The notes beneath the pieces are model-generated. The model had not been told where the DNA came from, searched no databases, and saw only the letters and a program-made list of their open reading frames with translations. DNA of 64,000 nucleotides from an uncultured Pelagibacteraceae bacterium (GTDB lineage Bacteria > Pseudomonadota > Alphaproteobacteria > Pelagibacterales > Pelagibacteraceae), in NCBI GenBank assembly GCA_902592275.1, contig CACJDW010000005.1, forward strand, positions 1 through 64,000. The letters run 5' to 3'. Shown piece after piece: positions 1 through 8,412 of this stretch. The translations under genes were made by a program, and so were the position numbers. The first letter of the stretch is position 1. Each line of letters begins with the position of its first letter.

Positions 1-758
1 TTTGGATTTCCCTTAGTTTTTAAATAATTAGCTGTGTATCCGTTTTTTGGTTTAGTGGTCATAAATCCATTTAATTTAAATCCAAATGGTACGTTTAATT
101 TTTTGATTTCTTCAAGATTGTGATCATAATTTTCAGGTGAAACACAAGACAACATAACGCCTAAAAGATTTCCATCAATAATACTTTTAATATCTGAAAT
201 TTTTTCACCACTAGGTAGCTTTGTGCCTTCTGAAATATGAATTCCTATTAAATAAGGTTTTTTGAATTCTTTAATTGCCTCAATACCACATTTAAACTCT
301 CTAATGCTGCTCCAAACATCAAAGTAATAAAAATCTACATATTCATTTAATAATCTAGCCTGTTCATTAAAGTCTTTAGTGATTTCAACCTCACTTCTTA
401 TATCCTCTTCATAAGTTAAACGTTGAGGTGGCAAACCTCCAGCAATCATTATATTTGGATATTCATTTTTCACTTTTAAAGCAATTTCTCCTGCTTTCTG
501 ATTAAGATATTCAAATTTATCTTCAATATTGTTTTCACTTAGTCTTTTTCTTCTTGTGGTAAAAGTTGTTGTAACAATTACTTCTGCCCCAGCTTTTACA
601 AAATCTTTGTGAGTACTCTCTACCAATTCATGATATTCAGAATTTAGTATCGCATTAGCACTCCATAAAGTTCCATTTGGCTTCATGCCTCGAGCCAAAA
701 GCTCTTGACCCATTCCACCATCCAATATTCTCGTCTCTTTAAAAAAATTAATATCCAT
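1..758 (-). CDS. bhmT: Homocysteine S-methyltransferase family protein (partial, C-terminus off window)
   Basis: The gene is not in the ORF track because it runs off the left edge; 252 N-terminal residues are visible. The motif DGGMGQELLARG at about residue 13 and the following VTTTF strand match the N-terminal barrel of the homocysteine S-methyltransferase family (MmuM/BhmT type), which makes methionine from homocysteine using a small methyl donor. The zinc-binding cysteines would lie in the missing C-terminal part, so the donor (betaine, S-methylmethionine or other) cannot be judged. The start ATG at 756-758 follows a GTGAGG ribosome binding site. Two SAM-type aptamers lie in its leader, which fits methionine-cycle control. 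The symbol bhmT rests on my recollection that SAR11 bhmT carries such a tandem. Confidence 0.82.
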   Translation of the reverse strand, partial: MDINFFKETRILDGGMGQELLARGMKPNGTLWSANAILNSEYHELVESTHKDFVKAGAEVIVTTTFTTRRKRLSENNIEDKFEYLNQKAGEIALKVKNEYPNIMIAGGLPPQRLTYEEDIRSEVEITKDFNEQARLLNEYVDFYYFDVWSSIREFKCGIEAIKEFKKPYLIGIHISEGTKLPSGEKISDIKSIIDGNLLGVMLSCVSPENYDHNLEEIKKLNVPFGFKLNGFMTTKPKNGYTANYLKTKGNP

Positions 759-763
759 TTTTT

Positions 764-823
764 CCTCACTTTTTTAGTGCTTTAGCTTTATGCTAGGTGC
801 ACAATACAGTTCAACTACCTTGC
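764..823 (-). promoter_or_regulatory. SAM-V-type riboswitch (proximal aptamer) overlapping the ribosome binding site
   Basis: Read on the minus strand, the leader has a short stem AGGT/ACCT, a loop with the core ACTGTATTGTGC, then CATAAAGCTAAAGCAC. UAUUG followed by AUAAAGCUAAA is the conserved core of the SAM-II/SAM-V pseudoknot fold. Loop GTGC (802-799) can pair with GCAC (780-777) to make the pseudoknot. The element ends at the Shine-Dalgarno GTGAGG, so control of translation is likely. Assignment to SAM-V rather than SAM-II is by position and by recollection of the SAR11 tandem. Confidence 0.68.
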
Positions 824-839
824 TTATTTGATTATTTTG

Positions 840-888
840 GGATTTCCATTTTAGCAGTTTATGCCCGCAATAGGATCAAATCGGCAAT
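840..888 (-). promoter_or_regulatory. SAM-II-type riboswitch (distal aptamer)
   Basis: On the minus strand the sequence reads TGCC, GATTTGATCCTATTGC, GGCA, then TAAACTGCTAAAATGGA. The stem is TGCC/GGCA and a pseudoknot can form between loop TCC (875-873) and GGA (847-845). The blocks GATTT...ATTGC and TAAA..GCTAAA match the SAM-II core as I know it from the Sargasso Sea metX aptamer. It lies about 80 bases upstream of the methyltransferase start and is followed by a second aptamer, so it may act on transcription rather than initiation. No clear terminator is visible just after it. Confidence 0.7.
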
Positions 889-920
889 TATCTTTTAATA
901 TATAAATGAATGTTTGTAAA

Positions 921-1511
921 CTATTTATCTGAAATAATTTTAACATTAAAAGAAAAAGATCTTCTTTCAGCATTAATATTAAATGGATATGCAGTATGCA
1001 TCAAATAGTTTGGAAAAATTATCAAGTCTCTTTCTTTAGGCACAATATTAAAAATACTTCTGCTTAAAAAACCCTTTTGTCCGTTTATAAAATCAATTGT
1101 GCCATTCGTCTTATCTTTTTTATTTTTTAAAAGTTTATTTCTAGTCATATTTTTTGGGACTTTTAAATAACCCACACCGGATATATCTCCATCATGATAA
1201 TGAATAGGGTTATATTCATCTTTAAATTGACTAACTACCCATAAATTTAATATTTTTATATTTTTAACTTTTTTAATTTTTTCATTTTTAAGAAAATCTT
1301 TGATATTTTTTTTTATTTCTCTCTCTAAATTCTTTTTTATAAAATTATTTGAAATTTTAATTTCTTTTTTAATTTGACTAGCTAGTTTAGAGCTATAATT
1401 GTTTTTTTTTGTTAAAACTTTATTATCAATCTCTTTATTCAAGATATTTAAAAATTTCTTTGAGATTTTTGTTTTTCCAATTGATGGACCAAAAGGCTTA
1501 AAATTTTTCAT
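921..1511 (-). CDS. Putative 2OG-Fe(II) oxygenase
   Basis: The 196-residue protein has a C-terminal half typical of small 2-oxoglutarate/Fe(II) dioxygenases of the 2OG-FeII_Oxy_5 type. HYHDGDISG gives an H-x-D iron pair near residue 105, IIFPNYLMHTAYPF gives the distal His, and ERRSFSFNVKI gives the Arg that would hold 2-oxoglutarate. The lysine-rich first 70 residues are not recognisable. The substrate is unknown. It stands alone, downstream of the methyltransferase leader and in the same direction as the TauE gene behind it. Confidence 0.72.
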   Translation of the reverse strand: MKNFKPFGPSIGKTKISKKFLNILNKEIDNKVLTKKNNYSSKLASQIKKEIKISNNFIKKNLEREIKKNIKDFLKNEKIKKVKNIKILNLWVVSQFKDEYNPIHYHDGDISGVGYLKVPKNMTRNKLLKNKKDKTNGTIDFINGQKGFLSRSIFNIVPKERDLIIFPNYLMHTAYPFNINAERRSFSFNVKIISDK

Positions 1512-1548
1512 AATACTTTAAATATATTAAAAACATATTTATTCAAGA

Positions 1549-2295
1549 TTAAGCAATAAGTTTAATCCCCATTCTTATTGCGACAAAAATTACAAGAAAA
1601 GAAGTTAGTAGAGCTAAAATTTTATTCGATAAAAATTTAATGTTTAATAAGCTACCAATTTGTCCTCCAATAAGTACCGATAAAAATAATGGCCAATAAG
1701 TAATAACTTGATCTAAAACCTGATCTTTTGTCAGCTGTCCAGCTATTCCAAAGATAGAATTGATTAATATAAATAAAGATGCACTGCTGGTGATATGCTT
1801 AGGGTATCCAGCTTTCATTAAAAATAGAAGAGGGCTTAAAAAAATTCCTCCACCAATTCCTACTATGCCTGACATAAAGCCAATTATCGATCCAAAAGAA
1901 ATTGAGATTAATCTTGGTATTTTATTAATTTTAATTTGCTCTTTATTAAAAGATTTACTTTCAATTAATAAAAAAATGCCTGCAACCATCAAAACACAAA
2001 ATAATAAAATCTCAAATAAACTTTTTTCAATTTTTATTGATCCTCCAATAAAGGCAAAAGGTATGGAGCCAATTAAATAAGGAATAAGTAAATTAAAGTT
2101 TATATTCTTAGATCTTATAAAATTAATAGAATTACCAGATACAACAATAATATTACACACAAGGGCTATAACGGGAAATATTGTGTAAGGTACACCCCAA
2201 ATTAAAAGTATTGCAAGATATGTTGAGCCTCCCCCAAATCCAACACTTGAGTATATTAAAGCAGTTACAAAAAAAAGAATTGATAATATAATCAT
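1549..2295 (-). CDS. TauE/SafE family membrane transporter
   Basis: This is a 248-residue polytopic membrane protein with about eight hydrophobic segments. The two half-repeats carry glycine-rich motifs (SSVGFGGGSTY near residue 16 and GIVGIGGGIFLSPL near residue 145) that mark the sulfite exporter TauE/SafE (DUF81) family. Members move sulfonates, sulfite or related organic anions across the inner membrane. Nothing nearby names the substrate. It is divergent from moaB with only 9 bases between the two starts, so both promoters must overlap the coding ends. Confidence 0.85.
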   Translation of the reverse strand: MIILSILFFVTALIYSSVGFGGGSTYLAILLIWGVPYTIFPVIALVCNIIVVSGNSINFIRSKNINFNLLIPYLIGSIPFAFIGGSIKIEKSLFEILLFCVLMVAGIFLLIESKSFNKEQIKINKIPRLISISFGSIIGFMSGIVGIGGGIFLSPLLFLMKAGYPKHITSSASLFILINSIFGIAGQLTKDQVLDQVITYWPLFLSVLIGGQIGSLLNIKFLSNKILALLTSFLVIFVAIRMGIKLIA

Positions 2296-2304
2296 TTTTA
2301 AATT

Positions 2305-2805
2305 ATGGATGTAAATATAGCTTTATTAACTGTAACAGATACAAGAACATTTGATAATGATAAATCGGGTGCAATCTTGGTTGAAAAAATTAAAGAAGCT
2401 AAACACCAATTAATTGATAGAAAAATTTGCAAAGATAATAAGGAAGACATTGTGAAAATTTTAAAAGAATGGACAAATCAAAAAAATATAGACGTCATAA
2501 TCACCACTGGAGGAACAGGTCTTACAGGTAGAGATATAACTCCTGAAGCGATTGATGAAATTGCAGACAAACATATACCTGGTTTTGGAGAGGTTTTTAG
2601 AACAATAAGTCTGAAAACAGTTGGAACATCATCAATACAATCTAGAGCTTGTGCAGCTTTATCTAACGGTAAATATATATTTGCATTACCAGGATCCTCC
2701 GGAGGTGTAACTGATGCGTGGGATGGAATATTAAAGCATCAACTAGATATTAATCACAAACCTTGTAATTTTGTTGAATTATTTCCTAGACTTAAGGAAA
2801 AATAA
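2305..2805 (+). CDS. moaB: Molybdenum cofactor biosynthesis protein MoaB
   Basis: The 166-residue protein shows the MoaB/MogA fold: LLTVTDTR at the N-terminus, the molybdopterin-binding TTGGTGLTGRDITPEA near residue 66, and ALPGSSGGV near the C-terminus. The family adenylates molybdopterin or supports that step before molybdenum insertion. Length is normal for MoaB. It is the first of several Moco genes in this part of the window. Its stop codon directly abuts the stop of the convergent DUF1244 gene. Confidence 0.9.
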   Translation: MDVNIALLTVTDTRTFDNDKSGAILVEKIKEAKHQLIDRKICKDNKEDIVKILKEWTNQKNIDVIITTGGTGLTGRDITPEAIDEIADKHIPGFGEVFRTISLKTVGTSSIQSRACAALSNGKYIFALPGSSGGVTDAWDGILKHQLDINHKPCNFVELFPRLKEK

Positions 2806-3051
2806 TTATTTTTGATATTTATCTTTCCATTCAGAGTAAGGCATTCCATAAACATGCTCTCTTGCATCAGGATCAGAAATTTCAATTCCTTTTTTCCCCG
2901 CCTCTTCTCTGTACCACTTAGAAAGACAGTTTCTACAAAAACCTGCAATGTTCATCAGATCTATATTTTGCACATCTTTTCTTTCTCTAAGATGAGATAT
3001 AAGCCTTTCGAATGCTGCAGACTGTAATTCTTTTTTTGTATTTTCGTCCAT
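2806..3051 (-). CDS. DUF1244 family protein
   Basis: An 81-residue soluble protein matching the DUF1244 family by AFERLISHLRER, the cysteine pair FCRNCLSKWY and the C-terminal YGMPYSEWK. The family is common in proteobacteria and small, with no settled function. The CxxC could bind a metal, but there is no further evidence in the sequence. It lies convergent to moaB and divergent from coxG with about 20 bases between starts. Confidence 0.85.
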   Translation of the reverse strand: MDENTKKELQSAAFERLISHLRERKDVQNIDLMNIAGFCRNCLSKWYREEAGKKGIEISDPDAREHVYGMPYSEWKDKYQK

Positions 3052-3072
3052 AATTTATTATATGTTTAATTT

Positions 3073-3639
3073 ATGAAATTAACAGGATCTTATGAAATTA
3101 ATTTGGAGAAACAAAAAGTTTGGGATGCTTTAAATGACCCAGAAATTCTAAAACAAGCAATCCCTGGGTGTGAAGAGTTTAATAAAAAATCTGACACTGA
3201 ATTTTCTGCAAAAGCTACAAATAAAATTGGACCTTTTAATGCTACATTTTCTGGTGACATTGAATTGAAAGATTTGAATCCTCCTAATAGTTATAAGATT
3301 TCAGGATCTGGAAATTCTTTAGTTGGTTTTGCTTCAGGAGAAGCTGAAGTTAAACTTGAAGATACAGACAAAGGAACAAATTTAATTTATTCCGTTGAAG
3401 CACAAGTAGGCGGTAAAATTGCACAGGTAGGCTCAAGACTAATTGATATGACAGCAAAAAAGATGGCAGATATTTTTTTTGGCAAATTTTCAGAATTGAT
3501 TTCTTCTGAAAAAGTTGAAGAAAAAGAAATTCCATTAACAACTGATTCAAAAACACCAGAAACAAAAATAAATTATGGTTATTTAACTGCTGCAGTAGTT
3601 CTTGGAATCTTCTTAATTTATTGGATATTTTTAAAATAA
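3073..3639 (+). CDS. coxG: CoxG-like SRPBCC protein
   Basis: Residues 1-145 form an SRPBCC/CoxG domain (NDPEILKQAIPGCEEF near the N-terminus is characteristic), and a single hydrophobic segment (LTAAVVLGIFLIYWIFL) ends the 188-residue protein. CoxG of carbon monoxide dehydrogenase clusters tethers the enzyme to the membrane and can carry quinone. The C-terminal anchor fits that role. It precedes coxS, L and M by 88 bases, and a separate promoter candidate lies in this gap. Confidence 0.86.
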   Translation: MKLTGSYEINLEKQKVWDALNDPEILKQAIPGCEEFNKKSDTEFSAKATNKIGPFNATFSGDIELKDLNPPNSYKISGSGNSLVGFASGEAEVKLEDTDKGTNLIYSVEAQVGGKIAQVGSRLIDMTAKKMADIFFGKFSELISSEKVEEKEIPLTTDSKTPETKINYGYLTAAVVLGIFLIYWIFLK

Positions 3640-3665
3640 AAATTCTAGTCCAAGTAGTGTTCAAT

Positions 3666-3693
3666 TTGACACTTGCCTTCGTATTCTCAAAAT
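3666..3693 (+). promoter_or_regulatory. Promoter candidate for the coxSLM operon
   Basis: A perfect TTGACA -35 box at 3666-3671 is followed after 16 bases by CAAAAT, a 4-of-6 match to the -10 box. A start point near 3700 would give a leader of about 28 bases ending in AAGGAGAG before coxS. This is a sequence match only. Confidence 0.4.
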
Positions 3694-3727
3694 GATTAAA
3701 TCGTTATATTATTTATAAGGAGAGATT

Positions 3728-4189
3728 ATGGGTAAAATTTCATTAGAAGTTAATGGAAGAAAAGTAGAAAAAGAAGCTCCTGATAACACTTTACTATCTA
3801 CATTTTTGAGAGAGCATTTGCAGCTAACAGGTACACATATCGGATGTGATACTAGCCAATGTGGAGCATGTGTAGTTCATGTTGATGGAAATTCTTTAAA
3901 AAGTTGTACGGCTTTAGCAGCTGATGTTAATGGATCAAAAGTTACAACAATTGAAGGTTTAGAAACAAATGGAAAAATGCATCCAATGCAGGAAGCGTTC
4001 AAAAAACTTCATGGCTTACAGTGTGGTTTTTGTACTCCAGGAATGGTTATGAGCGCAGTTGATCTTTTGCAAAAAAACAAAAAACCATCAGATACAGAAA
4101 TTAGAGATTGGTTAGAAGGAAATATTTGCAGATGTACAGGATATCAAAATATTGTTGCGGCAGTTAAAGAAGCAGCAACGAAAATGTAA
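3728..4189 (+). CDS. coxS: CoxS-like [2Fe-2S] small subunit of molybdenum hydroxylase
   Basis: The 153-residue protein has the N-terminal plant-type ferredoxin cluster ([16 protein letters not shown], residues about 38-53, plus a later Cys) and the C-terminal [2Fe-2S] helical domain (CGFCTPGMV and CRCTGYQ). This is the electron-transfer subunit of xanthine dehydrogenase/CO dehydrogenase-family enzymes. The ribosome binding site AAGGAGAG lies just upstream. coxL and coxM follow closely. Confidence 0.94.
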   Translation: MGKISLEVNGRKVEKEAPDNTLLSTFLREHLQLTGTHIGCDTSQCGACVVHVDGNSLKSCTALAADVNGSKVTTIEGLETNGKMHPMQEAFKKLHGLQCGFCTPGMVMSAVDLLQKNKKPSDTEIRDWLEGNICRCTGYQNIVAAVKEAATKM

Positions 4190-4209
4190 TTTTAAGGAGG
4201 AAAAAGAAA

Positions 4210-6588
4210 ATGGCAAGTTTAGTAGGTTCTAGAGTTGAAAGAAAAGAGGATAAAAGATTTTTAACTGGCAAAGGTAGATATACAGCAGATATTAATTTAG
4301 CAAATCAAACTTACGCAATTTTTGTTAGGTCTCCACATGCAAGAGCATCTATAAAAAAATTAAATATTGATAAAGCATTAAAATCATCAGGAGTAGTAAG
4401 CATACTTACTGGAAAAGAAATAGCAGATGATAAAATTGGAGGTTTGATAGCAGGTTGGGCAATTAGAAGTGAAGATGGTACAGAAATGAAATGTCCAGGA
4501 AACCCTCCACTAGCTAAAGATAATGTAAATTTTGTTGGAGACCCTGTTGCTGTTGTAATTGCTGAAAGTTTAACAGAAGCAAAAGAAGCTGCGGAAAAAG
4601 TTGAAGTTGATTACAAAGTATTAAAAGCAGTAACAAGTACTGCAGATGCAATGAATGGAGATACCATCCACGAAGGAATTGATAAAAATCTTTGTTTTGA
4701 CTGGCTATTAGGCGATAGACAAAAAGTTAAAGAAGCATTTGATAAGGCTGACAAAGTAATTTCTATCGATATCATTAATAATAGATTAATTCCAAACGCA
4801 ATGGAGCCAAGAGCATGTGTTGCTGATTACAATGCAGCATCTGAAGAGATTACTTTATATACAACAAGTCAAAATCCACATTTATCAAGATTGATAATGT
4901 CTGCTTTTGGAAATGTAGCTCCTGAACATAAGTTAAGAGTTGTGGCTCCAGATGTTGGTGGTGGTTTTGGTTCAAAAATTAATGTCTATAACGAAGATAT
5001 TGTTTGTAGCTGGGCAGCTAAAAAAATTAATAGAGCTATTAAGTGGGTTGCAGAAAGATCAGAATCTTTTTTAACTGATATTCATGGAAGAGATCATGTT
5101 ACTCATGCAGAATTAGCGGTTACTAAAGATGGAAAGTTTCTTGGTTTTAAAAATGAAACTATAGCAAACCTTGGAGCTTATGCTCGGGTATTTGGCACAG
5201 TGACACCAACTTATTTATTTGGACCTTGTGCAACTGGAGTTTATGAAATTCCAGCAGCTTATACAAACGTCAAAGCTGTATATACAAATACAGCTCCAGT
5301 AGATGCTTATAGAGGTGCAGGAAGACCAGAGGCTACATACACAATTGAGAGATTAGTTGAAAAAGCTTCTATGGAATTAGGGATAGATAAAACTGAACTT
5401 AGAATTAAAAATTTCCCTACAGCATTTCCTTTTAAACAGACATTAGTTCATACAGTAGATTCTGGAGATTATGTTGCTGGAATGGAAAAAGCTAAACAGA
5501 TGGCAGACTATAAAGGTTTTGAGGCAAGAAGAAGAGAGTCTGAAGCTAAAGGCAAGCTAAGAGGTATTGGTGTTACTTCTTATTTTGAAGCATGTGGTAT
5601 TGCCCCTTCTGCTGCAGTAATGTCCTTAGGATGTGGAGTTGGATTATGGGAGTCTGCAGAGGTTAGATTTAATCCAACTGGACAAGTTACTGTTTACACA
5701 GGTTCACATAGTCACGGACAAAGTCACCAAACAACTTTTGCTCAAATAGCAGCGGATGAGTTAGGTGTACCAATAGAAAATATAGACATTGTTCATGGAG
5801 ATACAGATAAAGGAACATTTGGAATGGGAACCTATGGTTCTAGATCTTTAGCTGTGGGCGGTATTGCTATTGTTAATGCTTGTAAAAAAATAGTTGAAAA
5901 AGGTAAAAGAGTTACAGCAAAAATGTTAGAGGCAAATCCTGAAGATGTTGAGTTTAAAGATGGTGAATTTATTGTTTCTAAGTCGAATAAAAAGAAAACA
6001 ATTGGAGAAGTAGCTTTTGCTTGTTATTTACCTGGTGTTAGAGATGAAATGAAATCTCCATTACCAGAAGGTGATGAGCCTGGTTTAAAAGAAACTTCTT
6101 TTTATGACCCTTCAAACTTTTCTTTTCCAGCAGGGACACATATTGCAGAAGTTGAGATAGATCCTGAAACAGGACATGTTAAGCTTGAAAAATATACAGC
6201 TTGTGATGACTTTGGAAGAATAATTAATCCAATGGTTGTAGAGGGACAAGTTCATGGAGGTCTTGCTCAAGGTATAGGTCAAGCATTGTATGAAAATGCA
6301 GAGTATGATGAGACTGGTCAGTTGATGACAGGGTCTTATATGGATTATACGATGCCACGTGCAGATAATTTTCCTGAGTTCAATATTGGTTATACTTGTA
6401 CACATGCAACCACAAATCCTTTAGGAGTTAAAGGTTGTGGAGAAGCTGGAGCTATAGCAGCACCACCAACAGTAATGAATGCTGTAATTGATGCTTTAGG
6501 TGGACAGGAAGTTACTATGCCAGCTACGGCTGAAAAAGTGTGGAAGGCTTGTAAAAATCTAAAAAAATCTAACTCAAAAGCAGCATAG
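4210..6588 (+). CDS. Form II CoxL-like molybdenum hydroxylase large subunit
   Basis: The 792-residue protein is a full-length catalytic subunit of the xanthine dehydrogenase/CO dehydrogenase family: N-terminal Ald_Xan_dh_C-like domain, then the Moco-binding domains with VGGGFGSK, and GVKGCGEAGAIAAPP carrying the catalytic Glu near the C-terminus. The active-site loop is AYRGAGR (residues 366-372). Bona fide form I CO dehydrogenase has AYxCSFR, so this is form II and CO need not be its substrate. The start follows a strong AAGGAGG site. Its cofactor is expected to be molybdopterin cytosine dinucleotide, matching the MocA-like gene downstream. Confidence 0.92.
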   Translation: MASLVGSRVERKEDKRFLTGKGRYTADINLANQTYAIFVRSPHARASIKKLNIDKALKSSGVVSILTGKEIADDKIGGLIAGWAIRSEDGTEMKCPGNPPLAKDNVNFVGDPVAVVIAESLTEAKEAAEKVEVDYKVLKAVTSTADAMNGDTIHEGIDKNLCFDWLLGDRQKVKEAFDKADKVISIDIINNRLIPNAMEPRACVADYNAASEEITLYTTSQNPHLSRLIMSAFGNVAPEHKLRVVAPDVGGGFGSKINVYNEDIVCSWAAKKINRAIKWVAERSESFLTDIHGRDHVTHAELAVTKDGKFLGFKNETIANLGAYARVFGTVTPTYLFGPCATGVYEIPAAYTNVKAVYTNTAPVDAYRGAGRPEATYTIERLVEKASMELGIDKTELRIKNFPTAFPFKQTLVHTVDSGDYVAGMEKAKQMADYKGFEARRRESEAKGKLRGIGVTSYFEACGIAPSAAVMSLGCGVGLWESAEVRFNPTGQVTVYTGSHSHGQSHQTTFAQIAADELGVPIENIDIVHGDTDKGTFGMGTYGSRSLAVGGIAIVNACKKIVEKGKRVTAKMLEANPEDVEFKDGEFIVSKSNKKKTIGEVAFACYLPGVRDEMKSPLPEGDEPGLKETSFYDPSNFSFPAGTHIAEVEIDPETGHVKLEKYTACDDFGRIINPMVVEGQVHGGLAQGIGQALYENAEYDETGQLMTGSYMDYTMPRADNFPEFNIGYTCTHATTNPLGVKGCGEAGAIAAPPTVMNAVIDALGGQEVTMPATAEKVWKACKNLKKSNSKAA

Positions 6589-6595
6589 GAGGTTT

Positions 6596-7381
6596 ATGAA
6601 AGATTTTAATTATCATTCAGCAAAAGATAGCAAAGAAGCATCTAAACTTGCTTCATCTAGTTCTGCCTTTTTAGCAGGAGGCATGACTACTATTCCTTCA
6701 ATGAAGTTAGGTTTAGCCACTTATAAAGATTTAATCGATATAAAAAATATTAAAAAATTAAGTGGAATAAAAGTAAGTGGTAAATCAGTTACAATAGGAG
6801 CTGCAACTAAACATGTTGAAGTTGCTAATTCTAAAGATGTTAAAAAAGCAATTCCGTCATTGTCTAGTTTGGCTGAAGGAATTGGTGATCCACAAGTAAG
6901 AAATAGAGGAACGATAGGCGGTTCAATTGCAAATAACGATCCATCAGCTGATTATCCATCTGCATGTATAGCTTTAAACGCTACAATACATACTAACGAA
7001 AGAAAAATTGAAGCGTCAAAGTTTTTTAAAGGAATGTTCGAGACAGCTTTAAAAAAGGGTGAGTTAATTGAAGCTGTAGAATTTCAGATACCAGAAAAAT
7101 CAAGCTATCAAAAACATCCTAATCCTGCGTCCAGGTATGCAGTTGTAGGTGTGTATGTCGCAAAACATAAAAGTGATGTAAATGTTGCTGTTACAGGTGC
7201 AAAATCATGTGTTTATAATGATAAAGAAATGGCAAAAGCACTTTCAGGCAATTTTTCTTCTTCATCAATAGATGGAATGGATCTTGATAGTTCTGATATG
7301 AACTCAGATATTCATGCTTCTGCAGAGTATAGAGCTAGTTTAGTTGTCACGCAGGCTAAAAAAGCCGTTGATGCTTGTTAG
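6596..7381 (+). CDS. coxM: CoxM-like FAD-binding medium subunit
   Basis: The 261-residue protein has the FAD_binding_5 signature AGGMTTIPSMKLGL near residue 28 and the second FAD contact RNRGTIGGSIANNDPSADYP near residue 102, followed by a CO_deh_flav_C-like domain. It would pass electrons from the iron-sulfur subunit to an acceptor. The gene starts 8 bases after coxL, with the site AGGAGG lying in that gap, so it is cotranscribed. Confidence 0.92.
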   Translation: MKDFNYHSAKDSKEASKLASSSSAFLAGGMTTIPSMKLGLATYKDLIDIKNIKKLSGIKVSGKSVTIGAATKHVEVANSKDVKKAIPSLSSLAEGIGDPQVRNRGTIGGSIANNDPSADYPSACIALNATIHTNERKIEASKFFKGMFETALKKGELIEAVEFQIPEKSSYQKHPNPASRYAVVGVYVAKHKSDVNVAVTGAKSCVYNDKEMAKALSGNFSSSSIDGMDLDSSDMNSDIHASAEYRASLVVTQAKKAVDAC

Positions 7382-7402
7382 TTAAAAACTATATTTTATC
7401 AG

Positions 7403-7732
7403 ATGAAAAATTCATTTGATGAGAAAATTTTAGACGAAGCTCAAGATTGGATCAAAGCTAATCAAAAAGTAGTTTTAGCAACAGTAATTCAAACCTGGGG
7501 ATCATCACCTAGACAAGTTGGCAGTAGAATGATTGTCAATGAAAAGGGAGATTTTTCGGGTTCTGTTTCTGGCGGATGTGTTGAGTCTGCAGTTGTAAGT
7601 GAGTGCCTATCATTAATTAAAGATAAAAAGCCTTGTAAAAAAATAGAATTTAAAGTTTCAAACGAGAGTGCGTGGGAAGTAGGACTCGCATGTGGTGGAG
7701 AAATTGCAGTATATATTGAGCAGATACACTAA
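7403..7732 (+). CDS. XdhC/CoxI N-terminal domain protein
   Basis: This 109-residue protein is just the XdhC_CoxI domain: VLATVIQTWGSSPRQVGSRM and GSVSGGCVESAVV are the conserved blocks. XdhC-type proteins bind molybdenum cofactor and insert it, after sulfuration, into Cox/Xdh enzymes. Most members are one chain with a C-terminal Rossmann domain; here that second half is the next gene, joined by a TAATG overlap. The split appears natural because each part starts and ends cleanly. Confidence 0.88.
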   Translation: MKNSFDEKILDEAQDWIKANQKVVLATVIQTWGSSPRQVGSRMIVNEKGDFSGSVSGGCVESAVVSECLSLIKDKKPCKKIEFKVSNESAWEVGLACGGEIAVYIEQIH

Positions 7733-8412
7733 TGAAACTTAAAACACTTGAAGAAATTTTAAAAAAAAAATCATCAAAAACTGAGTTTGCAATTCTTACA
7801 AATTTAGAAAACGGGAATAGTGAGATTTATATGCCTGGAACTTCTCCAGAAGGAGAGTTTTCAAAATACACAAACGAAATAGAAAAATTTTTTAAATCAA
7901 AAAAAAATGGAGTTATAGAAAATTCAGAGATTTTTGTTGAAACTTATATAAAACCAATAAAAGTAATTATTGTTGGTGCTGTACATATTGCGCAATACTT
8001 AGTTGATTTTGCAAAAAGTTTAAATTTTGAAATTAGTATCATAGACCCAAGAGGATATTTTGCATCTGAGCAAAGATTTCCTGATATTAAAGTTATTAAT
8101 AAGTGGCCAAAAGAGGCTTTTGAAGAAATTGAAACAAATTCAAATACAGCCTTAATAGCTTTAACACACGATCCAAAAATAGATGATCCTGCTTTACAAT
8201 TCGCTCTAAAGAATAAATTTTATTATATCGGAGCACTTGGTAGTAAAAAAACTCACGAAAACAGATGTCAAAGATTAAGTGAGGCTGGATTTACTAATGA
8301 TGAAATTAATTCAATTCATGGACCAATTGGAATTAAACTTGGAGGTAAATCTGCTCCAGAAATTGCTTTATCTATTATAGCTCAATTAGTTTCTGAAACT
8401 TATAAAAAGTGA
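7732..8412 (+). CDS. XdhC C-terminal (Rossmann) domain protein
   Basis: The 226-residue protein has about 75 N-terminal residues of weak similarity and then an XdhC_C Rossmann domain. Visible landmarks are VIIVGAVHIAQYL near residue 83, ALTHDPKIDDPAL, YIGALGSKKTHENR and GPIGIKLGGKSAPEIALSI. It should work with the preceding XdhC N-terminal protein in maturation of the Cox-type enzyme. The ATG overlaps the previous stop by one base (TAATG), which points to translational coupling. Its own stop overlaps the next start. Confidence 0.88.
   Translation: MKLKTLEEILKKKSSKTEFAILTNLENGNSEIYMPGTSPEGEFSKYTNEIEKFFKSKKNGVIENSEIFVETYIKPIKVIIVGAVHIAQYLVDFAKSLNFEISIIDPRGYFASEQRFPDIKVINKWPKEAFEEIETNSNTALIALTHDPKIDDPALQFALKNKFYYIGALGSKKTHENRCQRLSEAGFTNDEINSIHGPIGIKLGGKSAPEIALSIIAQLVSETYKK

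Noticed and set aside
1760-2080. ORF-track entry inside the TauE gene, and similar opposite-strand or out-of-frame ORFs such as 2754-2948, 10966-11250, 24108-24557 and 40783-41082
   Set aside because: They lie wholly within better-supported genes on the other strand or in another frame and show no family motifs.
4210-6588. Calling the enzyme a CO dehydrogenase (form I CoxL)
   Set aside because: The active-site loop is AYRGAGR, not AYxCSFR. It is therefore form II, and CO is not supported as substrate.
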